Shown here: positions 35,477 through 44,632 of the stretch, piece after piece
How the letters are laid out: each line of letters begins with the position of its first letter
Numbering within the stretch: the stretch's first letter is position 1
NCBI GenBank assembly: GCA_964484205.1
Contig: CAZAEZ010000011.1
Coordinates: forward strand, 61,627-125,626
DNA: 64,000 nucleotides
Reading direction: 5' to 3'
From: M3007 sp964484205
GTDB taxonomy: Bacteria > Bacteroidota > Bacteroidia > Chitinophagales > Saprospiraceae
Notes under the pieces: generated by a model
The model's input: the letters and a program-made list of their open reading frames with translations, nothing else
Told to the model about the DNA's origin: nothing
The model's database searches: none
Program-made: the position numbers and the translations under genes

Positions 35477-38400
35477 TTAGTTTTTGGCTTTTTCAGGGAA
35501 ATGCGTGTTCATCAGTTTTTGAAAATCTTCCATATCGCGGATCGGGTCCAGCCCCGGGTCAGTGCTGAACAGCTGGTACTCCACGAACCAGCCTTTTTCC
35601 AAAATTTCGGTAAAAAGCATGAGCGCCTCTTCCTTTGCGCCTTGCCGGATGCGCATTAGCAGGTAGCGGTATTTGATCATGTCTGTCCAAAACGCATTGA
35701 AACGCTCACGCCCCTTGAGCGCGGCAGCGGTTGCCTGTTCATAGTCATCCTTTCGGGCCGCTTCGAGGCAATCCCAGGCCGTGCTGAATTCGGGCGTGGT
35801 GCGGATGATCTCGTCGAAATAGCTTTTTGCTGTCGCCGGCTCATCGAAATACCGCAACACGGCAACCAGCGCGGTGGTATTCAGATCGTCGGGGGCTATT
35901 TTTTTCGCTTCCTCCAATACGGCAAAAGCCTCCTGTTTTTTGCCGAAAAAGTAATATAGGCGGGCCAGATTTCTGCGGATATGCAGGTGCTCAGGCACCG
36001 CGGGCGCCTGTTTTATGGCTGCAATAAAAAGCGGTTCTGCCAATTTGAACTCGCCGTGATTTTTGTAAAAGATGCCTATGTCGTTTAACCTTCCAAAGGC
36101 TAAAGTATTCAGGGCCATGTAGTGGTTGAATATAGAGTCTGCCTTTTCCTTTTGCCCGCTCAGGTAAGCTGTGCAGCCATAGTTTATCCAGTTTTGTTGC
36201 CGCTCCGGAGAAAGCACAGTCGCCTTTTTATAATAATCAGTGGCGGTGGCCAGGTCTGCCTGTCCCTCGTAATACTTGCCCATTAAACTATATCCGAACC
36301 CTCTTTTGTACCACTTATCCATGGCCCGCTGCGCAAAGGCTTTGAAGCCGGGTGATTTAAAAGCCCTGAAAACACCAAAATTATCCTCCACCCAAACAGG
36401 GTTCATGCCATTGGCAAAAGACGAATCGAGGCAGGCCAGGCCCTTTTCATATTCACCCAATTCAAAGTAGATCCCGGCCAGGCCGTAATAATGCCAGATA
36501 TTCTGTGGGGCTACGTTTATGGCACGTTGATAATAGGGAATTGCTTTTTCAGGTTCTCCCAAAGCTCGGTAAGCTTTGCCAAAATTGGTGTGCCCTTCCC
36601 AGTTCTTGACCGAAGCGTCAATTTTCTCCATTTCACCAACCAGCGATTTGATTTTTTCAGGTTGCCCGCTGGCCCAAAAAATGGATATCAGGTCGGAATA
36701 GGCATCTCCGTCCGTTGGTCTTTTTTCCAACCTTATGCGGTTGATGGCTTCCGCTTTGTCGTATTCAAAAGTTTTCATACCATACAGACCGGATAGTGCG
36801 TTGTAGGTTTCATTATCCTCCGGGCTTATTTCGAGTATCCTTAGCCAGGTTTTTTCTGCATCCCGGTATTGTTGCTGGGTGTTGTAAGCCGCGGCCAGGT
36901 ATTTAAGCCACAAAACGTTGCGAGGCGAAATCTGAACAGCTTTGAGAAACAATTCTTCCGCTTTTTCATTCTCCTTTTTGTACAACTGTAGCCAACCGAG
37001 CGTACTATAAGCCAGTGACGATTCAGGCGCTAATGCCATAACCTTTGCGGCATAGGACTCGGCCTCTTCCATTTTACCAGCAGCCACCAATGGAATAACC
37101 AACTGTGCATAAGGCACTACCCATGCAGGTGCCAATTCGATGGCCTTTTCATAATACTGGATACGTCCTTTATCAACTGAAGTTCCTTTTTCAAACTGGA
37201 TAAAAGCGGCATTCTCTTCCATTTCTATAGCCTTTTGGATTTTTTCCTGCTGCTGTTTTTTCCAGATAAATGCAGAATCCGCCAGTGAAAAAGTGCGCTG
37301 CTCAAAGCGAACCCGGATATCCACCGCATCAAAATAGTAGTGTTTCGCTTTCAAGACCTTGTACATGTAATGTTGCTCGCCCAGCAGATCTGCCGCCTTT
37401 TCCAGGTAGCGGACGAATTTGGTGTATTTCAGGTCTCCCCGGGACTGGGCCGCCATTTCTTCCTCGTCGGCCCGCAAGTAGGCATTGATCGCCTGCTGCG
37501 ATTCATCCTGCAAAGCCGTAGCCAGGTTGCGTTTCATGATGCCGTGCAGGCGCTCCAGTTCGGGCACTTCGGAAAGCTCGACATAGAGGTCATAAGCACT
37601 GGCGCCGGGCGGTTCCAGCAGTTCGCCTTTTTCCAGGGCAGCGGTGAATTGCGCGTATTTCTTTTGCCAACTGCTATCCATGCCGGCGAGCACGACTTGT
37701 TCAAAACCTTTGGTCTCGATAGTAGCGATAACAGGTAAAGATTTTTCTTTTTGCTCCCGCAAGGCCAGTAAACTGGTCTCGTCGACATCGGTGAGCACGG
37801 TTTTCATGCTGCCCACAGTCAAGGGTATCTGCGATTGGGGGTCGGTTTCGGCGGGTACTTTCATTTGCAGGTACTGGCCGATCTCCAGCAGGTTCACCTG
37901 ATTATCGGTATTGCCGTCGGCCATGCCGGTGAGGCCGTCGATGAGGTGGTAGGAGAAACAGCCGCGGCCGCCGCCCCATTGTTCGCCTTCGAGGCTGAAT
38001 TCGTCGGGCTGGCAGGAGAGGATTTTTATTTCATTGGCAAATTGTTTGGAAAGGTTGGCGGCAGTAGCCTGAGAGCCGCCGATGACCGAGCCAGTCAGCT
38101 TGCCCGCCCGGCAGGCGTCGGAGATCATGACTACCTGTACACCTTGGTCGGCCAGGGTAGAAATGATGTCTTGCAAAAAGATGAGGGCAAAAGCGCCGGC
38201 CAGGTAATTGCTGGGCGGCGAGTCGTAGGTCAGCAGGAAACCCCGCTGGAATTTGGTACGTGTTTCCACGTCGCCGTGCCCGGAAAAGTAGATTATGGCC
38301 CGGTCGCCAGGCTGGCAGTCGGCGATGAGCCAGTCCATGGCGGAAGCGATGGCTCCTGTGGTGGCGGCTTTGTTGGTGAGCAGTTTGATGTTTTCCGGCG

Positions 38401-38665
38401 GGAGCGTGCCCCCGGCCGCGGATTGGAGGTAGGCGGCGAAGGCGGTGGCATCGCGGTGGGCGAAGCGGAGGTCGGGGATGTGTTCGTCCTGGTAGTCGGA
38501 GATGCCTACTATTACGGCGCGGGTTTGGAATTGCGGATTGCGGATTGCAGATTGCGGAGTGGCGGCGGGGGCAACGCCTCGCTCCTGGGCGGTGAGTTGC
38601 GCCATGCTGCACAGAAAAAATGTCAGGATGATCGAAACAGGGAAAAGATTTTTCATCTGGCTCAA
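35477..38665 (-). CDS. Secreted caspase-like protease with TPR tail (caspase 4)
   Basis: A 1062-residue paralogue and first gene of the tandem unit. The signal peptide runs to about residue 27 (AQLTAQ); ATG at residue 4 is an equally good start. The linker (28-48) includes AIRNPQ, encoded by a GCGGATT-type short repeat. The caspase domain (about 49-310) has His130 in YFSGHGD and Cys185 in ISDACRAGK; it keeps EFSLEGEQWGGGRG. The tail (about 440-1040) has TPR-like units such as YRDAEKTWLRILEISPEDNE. No other gene lies in the 395 bp upstream, so its promoter should be there. Probably extracytoplasmic; substrate unknown. Confidence 0.88.
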   Translation of the reverse strand: MSQMKNLFPVSIILTFFLCSMAQLTAQERGVAPAATPQSAIRNPQFQTRAVIVGISDYQDEHIPDLRFAHRDATAFAAYLQSAAGGTLPPENIKLLTNKAATTGAIASAMDWLIADCQPGDRAIIYFSGHGDVETRTKFQRGFLLTYDSPPSNYLAGAFALIFLQDIISTLADQGVQVVMISDACRAGKLTGSVIGGSQATAANLSKQFANEIKILSCQPDEFSLEGEQWGGGRGCFSYHLIDGLTGMADGNTDNQVNLLEIGQYLQMKVPAETDPQSQIPLTVGSMKTVLTDVDETSLLALREQKEKSLPVIATIETKGFEQVVLAGMDSSWQKKYAQFTAALEKGELLEPPGASAYDLYVELSEVPELERLHGIMKRNLATALQDESQQAINAYLRADEEEMAAQSRGDLKYTKFVRYLEKAADLLGEQHYMYKVLKAKHYYFDAVDIRVRFEQRTFSLADSAFIWKKQQQEKIQKAIEMEENAAFIQFEKGTSVDKGRIQYYEKAIELAPAWVVPYAQLVIPLVAAGKMEEAESYAAKVMALAPESSLAYSTLGWLQLYKKENEKAEELFLKAVQISPRNVLWLKYLAAAYNTQQQYRDAEKTWLRILEISPEDNETYNALSGLYGMKTFEYDKAEAINRIRLEKRPTDGDAYSDLISIFWASGQPEKIKSLVGEMEKIDASVKNWEGHTNFGKAYRALGEPEKAIPYYQRAINVAPQNIWHYYGLAGIYFELGEYEKGLACLDSSFANGMNPVWVEDNFGVFRAFKSPGFKAFAQRAMDKWYKRGFGYSLMGKYYEGQADLATATDYYKKATVLSPERQQNWINYGCTAYLSGQKEKADSIFNHYMALNTLAFGRLNDIGIFYKNHGEFKLAEPLFIAAIKQAPAVPEHLHIRRNLARLYYFFGKKQEAFAVLEEAKKIAPDDLNTTALVAVLRYFDEPATAKSYFDEIIRTTPEFSTAWDCLEAARKDDYEQATAAALKGRERFNAFWTDMIKYRYLLMRIRQGAKEEALMLFTEILEKGWFVEYQLFSTDPGLDPIRDMEDFQKLMNTHFPEKAKN

Positions 38666-39060
38666 AATTTCATTTGATATGGTGGCTTCGGGTTATTCCA
38701 TACAACTAAGATAGGGAGTAAATACGATCCAAAAAAAACTTAGCGAATAGCTGGCGCCTTCCACAATGCGCACCCGGAAGGTGTTGGGTTCATCGCACAA
38801 CTCCTTCAAATGCACTACATTTATACGCTGCCCCCGCTCTGGTTATCGGCCTGAAACAGTTTGCCCTGCAACTTGTAAGTAAAGTTGCAGGGCAAATGAC
38901 TAAAGGAGAATTGCGGTAAAATGCACCTTTCGTTATTGATCCGGAGCCATGTCGAACCCAACTTCGATATACTCCCGGTTTAAAACAACTTCCTCTGCGC
39001 CTTGCTGTTGCTTCGGTTTTTTTTAAATCCCTTCAGGATTTCGCGAACCGGAGGTTCGCC
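38666..39060. other. Intergenic region with a 13-bp hairpin and a short coding-like remnant
   Basis: TTTGCCCTGCAAC (38860-38872) and GTTGCAGGGCAAA (38884-38896) form a perfect hairpin, possibly the terminator of the barrel gene or an upstream regulatory element for caspase 4. On the minus strand about 38714-38836 reads as a stretch with protein-like composition (for example HLKELCDEPNTFRVRIVEG), but with no start, so at most a remnant. Confidence 0.4.
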
Positions 39061-40638
39061 TTACCCGCCAATATTGAACGAAATCCCCAAAAAATACCCC
39101 AGGTCGTAACTCGTCCGGGTGGGAATGTCACCCACATTCGGGTCGAAATAGTCACCTACATTGTAACCCTTTCCCAGGCGCGTGCTGGGGCCGGCCGTGA
39201 GGCCTCCGCTGAGCACGATGCGCTGGCCGCGGCCAAACAGCAGGCTGGGGCCGAGGAAAAAGTTGAGCGACGTCAGGTTGGCCGTGCTCAGCGGGATGCC
39301 GATCCCGAAGGTGCCGGCAAAACCCACGCCACTGCGGTTGCCCGGGTAAAAGTGGATGTAGGTGCTCAACGCCGGTTGTACGATCCCGCTTTCGTCGGCC
39401 ACGATGGCATTGTCGCGGGCACTGAATTCCTGCGCCGGCTCGAACAGGCGGCTGAAGCCGACGCCAAAGCCCGTGCTGATCCGCAGACCGCCCTGGGCAC
39501 TGAGTTTGACGGTTTTGACTTTAGTGGCAATGGCCTGGTCTTTTGCACTGGTCGACACGGAATCGTGCGGAGCAAATCGGGCCGTGGTGATCACGTTGTT
39601 TTTTTCCATGGAAATTGCCACGTCGTAGCTGAACGACTGGTCGGCCAGTTCCCGGAATTTCAACTGCAGGGCCATCATTTCCTCCACACTGAGGTCGCGG
39701 GTGGCTTTGTCGTTTTGGTAGGCCAGGTAGGCCTCAAGCTGTTCGCGCAAGTTGCCGGCATTGCCGGTCACTTCGCGCAGGTCGGCCGCGAAATCTTCCA
39801 GTGCGGTGCTGCCGACGTCCAGGCTGCTGAGCTGTTGTGCAATAGGCGCCAGTTGGATGATCTGGGTGTCGAATTCGCGTTGTTTGGCTTCCAGTTGGTT
39901 CATCAGACGCCGTTTGACAACGGGGCGTTGTTCCCATTTGAATGCCTCGTTCAGGGCCAGTGCCTCGTCGGATTGACCTGGAAAAATCATCGTCTGGTAT
40001 TCTGAAGCGATGCGGCGGATGAGGGAGGGCCGGATGCGCGGATTGCGCAGCAGCAGGTCAAGGTGCTCCGCGGCCAGTTGGGCTGCGCGTTCGGATTTGT
40101 CCATGTTTTGCAGCTCCGAATAAATTTCAGCCATCTGCGCCTGCGTTTGCGCCAGCGCCTGCAACTGCATTTGTGCCTGCCCGATCAGTTGTTCCGTGCC
40201 CCGGGAGCCGGAAAAGAAATCCTTGAGCCGCATGCTGCTCTCGCCCAAACTGAACAAGGGCATATCCATGAAACCGAGCAAACCGGGCGCGCCGGCGTCG
40301 GAGCCCCCCAACATCGACATGCTGCCGCCCATGCCCGGCGCCAGGCCCAGGGTACCGGTGCTGGCCCCACCGTCCCAGTCGTCGGCATTGCGCTGATCGA
40401 TCTCCACGTCGGCCTCGTAGAGGTAGGGGTTGTATTCGGTGAAGTGCAGGATGATAAAATCCCCTTTGCGGATTTTAGGTTTTTTCACGGCTTCGCCGTC
40501 TTTTTTGTAACTCAGGCTGTCGGTAAACAGGTTGTAGTACACGTGCAGGTCCTGTGCGGGCAATTGCGCTGCGCCGGGCAGGAGTAACATGCCCAAAAAC
40601 GACAGGATCGTCTTGAAACTTACAGTTGGTTGCTTCAT
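39061..40638 (-). CDS. Probable outer-membrane barrel protein coupled to the orthocaspase
   Basis: A 525-residue protein with a signal peptide (to about residue 29, PAQ). Residues 30-80 look like a small periplasmic domain (DLHVYYNLFTDSLSYKKDG), 85-130 is Gly/Met-rich, 145-330 is helical and probably coiled coil (QAQMQLQALAQTQAQMAE), and about 370-525 alternates like a beta-barrel, ending YDLGYFLGISFNIGG. Its ATG overlaps the orthocaspase stop (ATGA, 40635-40638), so translation is coupled. It may display, anchor or respond to the caspase at the outer membrane (inference). No family recognised. Confidence 0.65.
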   Translation of the reverse strand: MKQPTVSFKTILSFLGMLLLPGAAQLPAQDLHVYYNLFTDSLSYKKDGEAVKKPKIRKGDFIILHFTEYNPYLYEADVEIDQRNADDWDGGASTGTLGLAPGMGGSMSMLGGSDAGAPGLLGFMDMPLFSLGESSMRLKDFFSGSRGTEQLIGQAQMQLQALAQTQAQMAEIYSELQNMDKSERAAQLAAEHLDLLLRNPRIRPSLIRRIASEYQTMIFPGQSDEALALNEAFKWEQRPVVKRRLMNQLEAKQREFDTQIIQLAPIAQQLSSLDVGSTALEDFAADLREVTGNAGNLREQLEAYLAYQNDKATRDLSVEEMMALQLKFRELADQSFSYDVAISMEKNNVITTARFAPHDSVSTSAKDQAIATKVKTVKLSAQGGLRISTGFGVGFSRLFEPAQEFSARDNAIVADESGIVQPALSTYIHFYPGNRSGVGFAGTFGIGIPLSTANLTSLNFFLGPSLLFGRGQRIVLSGGLTAGPSTRLGKGYNVGDYFDPNVGDIPTRTSYDLGYFLGISFNIGG

Positions 40639-42674
40639 TGTTCAGCATCAATGATGAAGGTGTACGAATAAATTTGGAGGGATCCGGAGGCCAGGTTGAC
40701 GGTTTTGCCGCCGCGGGTCTGCACCTCTTTTTCGTTGTTCAGATAGGTTTGTTTGAACAGCTTTTCCAGCGGATCTTCCGTTGCATTTTTGGTGCCTGTG
40801 CCCCGGCTGTTCATAATCGGGCGCAAGTCTACCGGGTTTTCCGTGACAAATAATTTAAATAATTCCATGCCACCGGGTGGACCGATCTGGAAGGGTTTGG
40901 GCACTTCGAAAACTTCGCCCGGCGCCACCCGGAACTCATCGGGTGTTTCCGTTTGGTCATCCTGGGCGGGAATCAAACAATTGGAAACATTATCGGGCTG
41001 AATGTCGATCAAAGAAAAATAAGCCGCTTTGCGCCCGTTGTTTGTTACGCGGATGCGGAATACGCCGCCGTCCTGTAAGTGCAAAATGCCCTGTTCGTCG
41101 AGCTTTTCTTCGAGTGGGATGAGGCCTTTTTCGATGACCCGGTTGCCCGGCAGGCGCTCCACCTTGATCGGGATAATCTCAAAAGTTACGTTCAGATAGG
41201 GGCTCGTAGCCTCCATTTGCCGCAGGTATTTAATGCGGGTATAGCCCTTCAACACATCAAGGATACCCTCGACGACCTGGTCCGGCCGCTGGCTTTTTGA
41301 AAAGGATTCCAGTTCAATCTCCCCCGGGCCGAGCAGCAGCAGGTCTGGCCCCGATTCGATCAGAAACACCTCCGGCGGCAGGTCTTGCTGAAACACCTGT
41401 TTGTATTTTTCGGCAATTTCTTTTTTCAATTGCTGCGCTACCGGGTTTTGTTCCGGCAGGTCTATGGAAATCCCCAGTTTCAACGCGCCAAAATTCTGCT
41501 CCTTGACGTACACCCAGGCTTTTTTGGCGTCTTCCATTGGTACAGGCTGCTCCAGATCGACCGTAGATTCAAAAGGGAAAGCCTGTTTTACGGTCCCTGT
41601 TGCCAACAGTTTTTTGCTGGTGTCGCGGGAATCCCCAGGATATAGCGCGAGTACGGCGCCTTCGTTCAGACCTTGCACGGTGCCGGCTTTTACGATGATC
41701 CGGTAGTCGTCGTTGACAGAGGCTACGTTGAAGTAGGTCGGTTTGGGCAGCAGGCGGCCACCCAACAGTTCCTGATCGAGCGTACCCTCGGCTTGAGGCT
41801 GCTGGCGCGGGGCTATGCTGCTCATCTCCAGCCGGATGCGGTCGAACAACCCGCGGTAGCTGGTGTTTGGTGCGGCTTCGCTTAAAATTTTGCTCAACGC
41901 GTATGAAAGCGAACCGAGCAACTGGCCCTCCGTATCGCGGGTTTCAAAGTTCAGCTGGTTATGCGCCGAGCCGAAAAACGCGGCCATGGGCGCCAGCTGC
42001 GTCACGCCGTCCGGGGGACCGAACTGGGTGATGTCGCCCGATTTTCCCGCTGTTTTAAACGTTGATTTCACATAGTCGGGGCTGGCCATCGGGATGTCGG
42101 TACCGCGGGCGGGCGTCATGCCGCGGGTGCCGGTGCCGGAGTGGCAGGCATCGAGCACTACCATGAGGTTGCCCCCGGGGCCGAGCCGCCGGCGCAGGTC
42201 GGTGAAGAGTTCGTTCAGTTTATCATCGCGGATAAGCCGTTCGCCGGTATACACCCCGGCTTCATATTTGAGCGGGGAGTCGTAGGGTACGATGGCTTCG
42301 TCGAAGCGGTCGGCCTCGTCGCCGTTGTCGTCGGCTACCTGCTGGCCATGGCCCGAAAACTGGAAATAGACCACATCGCCGGTGCGGAGTTTGGGCACAA
42401 AACGTTCATTCCAGGTTTTGAGGATGCCCGCGTACGTGGCCTCCGATTCGGTAAGTGTCAGGATGTTTTCCGCCGGGAAGCCCCGGTTGAGCAGCGCCTG
42501 ACGGATGATGCCCAGGTCGTTGGAGGCGTGTATTTTTTGCCAGCCGCCTTCTTGCGGATAATCACCGATAGCGATCAGGAAGGCAAACTTGCGTTGGGTT
42601 TGGGCCTGCGCCGAAGCGTGGCAAATACCCAGCGTGAGTACCAGTACGAGCAATAAAAAGCCATTCGTTTTCAT
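40635..42674 (-). CDS. Secreted orthocaspase (metacaspase-like, C14)
   Basis: A 679-residue protein with a signal peptide (to about residue 22). The caspase domain (28-310) has His109 in FQFSGHGQQVADDNGDEAD and Cys177 in VVLDACHSGTGTRG; the acidic DDNGDEADRFDEAIVPYD after the His is typical of calcium-dependent metacaspases and orthocaspases. The C-terminal half (about 320-679) is beta-rich with no TPR, resembling DUF4384-type tails (FRIRVTNNGRKAAYFSLIDI). It belongs to a different C14 branch from the four TPR caspases. The barrel-protein gene follows by ATGA overlap. Probably extracytoplasmic; substrate unknown. Confidence 0.9.
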   Translation of the reverse strand: MKTNGFLLLVLVLTLGICHASAQAQTQRKFAFLIAIGDYPQEGGWQKIHASNDLGIIRQALLNRGFPAENILTLTESEATYAGILKTWNERFVPKLRTGDVVYFQFSGHGQQVADDNGDEADRFDEAIVPYDSPLKYEAGVYTGERLIRDDKLNELFTDLRRRLGPGGNLMVVLDACHSGTGTRGMTPARGTDIPMASPDYVKSTFKTAGKSGDITQFGPPDGVTQLAPMAAFFGSAHNQLNFETRDTEGQLLGSLSYALSKILSEAAPNTSYRGLFDRIRLEMSSIAPRQQPQAEGTLDQELLGGRLLPKPTYFNVASVNDDYRIIVKAGTVQGLNEGAVLALYPGDSRDTSKKLLATGTVKQAFPFESTVDLEQPVPMEDAKKAWVYVKEQNFGALKLGISIDLPEQNPVAQQLKKEIAEKYKQVFQQDLPPEVFLIESGPDLLLLGPGEIELESFSKSQRPDQVVEGILDVLKGYTRIKYLRQMEATSPYLNVTFEIIPIKVERLPGNRVIEKGLIPLEEKLDEQGILHLQDGGVFRIRVTNNGRKAAYFSLIDIQPDNVSNCLIPAQDDQTETPDEFRVAPGEVFEVPKPFQIGPPGGMELFKLFVTENPVDLRPIMNSRGTGTKNATEDPLEKLFKQTYLNNEKEVQTRGGKTVNLASGSLQIYSYTFIIDAEQ

Positions 42675-43114
42675 CTGTTGCGCTTTTTTAGTAAAGTTCA
42701 GGATGCTGCAACAGCCCCGAGTGGCAATTTATTCCACACTGCGCCAGAGGTTATCACATCAGGCCGGTACAGCATTTTCACGCCGACAAGTTAGCGAAAA
42801 GCATAGGATTGATAACTTTTTTCAAATTGGGGCATAAACTACCGGAGTTTATCGGTGAGATTCGTCCAGTACCCGCCGTTGATTATATTTTGGTTTGCGA
42901 AAAATTGGAGGAGGTTAGGTTTTTGTCGGCGTGACTTGAAGTCACGCCGACACGGCATCATCACTTTCGCAACTCAATTTCCAGTGAGTATAAAACTATC
43001 AGCATACATGAGCATGTAATGGGCGCGGAGGGAAGCTCCGGCCCATTATTTTTTCCCGTACTTTGGCAACATAAAAAAAATCAAGGTGATAACCATTGTT
43101 TAAGCACGGGATCA
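42675..43114. promoter_or_regulatory. Divergent control region between orthocaspase and sigma genes
   Basis: The 440 bp hold two hairpins and a -7-like box. GTCGGCGTGACT (42925-42936) and AGTCACGCCGAC (42940-42951) are a perfect 12-bp dyad. AATGGGCGCGGAG (43018-43030) and CTCCGGCCCATT (43036-43047) pair with one bulge and are followed by ATTTTTTCCC, a terminator-like layout with no upstream gene. TACTTTGG at 43059-43066 is near TAnnTTTG and could serve the sigma gene. Confidence 0.5.
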
Positions 43115-43711
43115 ATGCCTAAACCATTGACATACGAATCAGATGCGGCCTATTTGAAAGCGCTACGCCGGGAAGAGCCGGCGGCCTTCGAAGCCCTGTA
43201 CCGGCAGTACTTCCGGATGGTAGCCAAACAGGCGCTGGTAATGGGGGTGACCGGGACGGATATTGAAGACTTATTCCAGGAACTGGTGCTCATTTTGGTG
43301 CGAAAAGTACGCGACGCCGAATTCAAATTGTCTGCAAAGATGAGCACCTACGTGTACGCCGTAGCACGCAATCTCCTCCTGAAAAAAACGGGCAAAAGAG
43401 CCGAGTTCCCGGTTGAGGAGTCAACCCTGCTGGCCCTGGAGGAAAGCTGGTCGGCCGATGAACTGGATGCCCGGGTTGAGATGGAAGAACAACTGAATGT
43501 GGTGGTAGGTTACCTGGAATTACTGGAGGACGATTGCCGGGAGGTTTTGCGCTTGTCGTTTTATGAAAAATTGCCGCAAACGGAAATTGCTCAAATCATG
43601 GGCTATGCGGACTCCTTTGTCAAAGTAAAAAAACACCGTTGCCTGGAATACCTGCGTAAACAAGTGAAAACACATCCGCTGTTCAAAGACCTTCAAAACG
43701 ACGCTTCATGA
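43115..43711 (+). CDS. ECF-type sigma-70 factor
   Basis: A 198-residue sigma factor. Region 2 (about 22-95) includes AFEALYRQYFRMV, DIEDLFQELVLILVRKV and MSTYVYAVARNLLLKK; region 4 (about 135-185) includes LEDDCREVLRLSFYEKLPQTEIAQIMGY (only parts needed for the helix-turn-helix). It directs RNA polymerase to a regulon not visible here. The earlier in-frame ATG at 43019 would add 32 non-homologous residues, so ATG 43115 was chosen. Its stop overlaps the next gene's ATG (ATGA), the usual sigma/anti-sigma coupling. Confidence 0.9.
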   Translation: MPKPLTYESDAAYLKALRREEPAAFEALYRQYFRMVAKQALVMGVTGTDIEDLFQELVLILVRKVRDAEFKLSAKMSTYVYAVARNLLLKKTGKRAEFPVEESTLLALEESWSADELDARVEMEEQLNVVVGYLELLEDDCREVLRLSFYEKLPQTEIAQIMGYADSFVKVKKHRCLEYLRKQVKTHPLFKDLQNDAS

Positions 43712-44556
43712 ACGAGCAATACATAGATACCATTCATCGGTACCTGAACAAAACGATGACGCAAGCCGAACGAAATACGTTTGAAGCCGAATTGCAGCGC
43801 GATCCTGAATTGCGCGAAGCGGTCGAACTGGAACGCAGGCTGCTGGCCGGGCTCGAGAAAGCCGGCGAACAGCAACTCCAGCAAGCCATCGGAACGGTCC
43901 ACACCAAACTCAAAGGCGAAGGATTTTTTACCGCCGACGCTACTGATAAATCCCAGCCCGAATTAACCATTACGTATTCTTCAAATAGATTTACCATGCG
44001 AAAACTTATTTCAATTGCCGCCTCTATCCTCGTTCTTGCCGGTGCTGTTTGGTTTTTTGCCATTCGCGATGCCTCCGTCGAAGTCAAGGATTTGTACCAC
44101 GAATACTACAAACCCGACACCGATGTCCAACGGGCCCGGGAAATTATCGCCACGCTCGAATCAAACGGCCTGGCAGGGGTACCCACCGATACCGACAGCC
44201 TGAAAACCGCGCTGGAACGCTATGAAGCCGGCAAGTACGACGAAGCGCTCGCCTTGTTGAAAACTTTCGCCGAAGCCCACCCGGAAAACGATACCGCCCA
44301 GTACTATATCGGAGTGATCCACATGGACAAGGAGCGGTATGCCAAAGCGATTGAAGTGCTGCTTCCGGTGTCGCGGATGGACGATTCCGATTTTAAAAAC
44401 CGCGCCTTGTGGAACCTCGGCCTTTGTTACCTGCGCACCGAAAACAACCAGCAGGATGCCTACAACGTTTTTCAGTCATTGGCCGACGATCCTGAGTTTC
44501 CGGATCACCGCAATGCCAAAGCCCTGCTGGAGCAATTGCTGCCAAAAAAGAAGTAA
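43708..44556 (+). CDS. Membrane anti-sigma-like protein with TPR
   Basis: A 282-residue protein. Residues 1-60 (MNEQYIDTIHRYLNKTMTQA and EAELQRDPELREAVELE) match the helical N-terminus of Bacteroidota anti-sigma-like proteins; a TM helix spans 98-118 (ISIAASILVLAGAVWFF); residues about 165-282 are TPR-like (YEAGKYDEALALLKTFAEAH; YYIGVIHMDKERYAKAIEVL). The N-terminus would hold the sigma factor in the cytoplasm while the periplasmic TPRs sense a partner. The ATGA overlap with the sigma gene supports this. No zinc-binding motif is seen, so assignment rests on position and architecture. Confidence 0.75.
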   Translation: MNEQYIDTIHRYLNKTMTQAERNTFEAELQRDPELREAVELERRLLAGLEKAGEQQLQQAIGTVHTKLKGEGFFTADATDKSQPELTITYSSNRFTMRKLISIAASILVLAGAVWFFAIRDASVEVKDLYHEYYKPDTDVQRAREIIATLESNGLAGVPTDTDSLKTALERYEAGKYDEALALLKTFAEAHPENDTAQYYIGVIHMDKERYAKAIEVLLPVSRMDDSDFKNRALWNLGLCYLRTENNQQDAYNVFQSLADDPEFPDHRNAKALLEQLLPKKK

Positions 44557-44632
44557 CAAAAAAGCACTTCCAAGCCCCGTATTTAAGCCAAAACGCCACT
44601 AACAAACAACATTTGTCATCACAAACAGGCTT

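Noticed and set aside
24521..38665. Caspase-TPR genes as a CHAT/Craspase (CRISPR-linked) system
   Set aside because: The domains are classical C14 with SGHG and DAC motifs, the proteins have signal peptides, and there are no CRISPR or cas genes in the window.
38714..38836. Minus-strand coding-like stretch upstream of caspase 4 as a small gene
   Set aside because: No start codon and too short; kept only as a possible remnant in the intergenic entry.
42925..42951. Perfect 12-bp hairpin as a terminator
   Set aside because: No T-tract on either strand and no gene ends nearby; more likely a repeat or operator.
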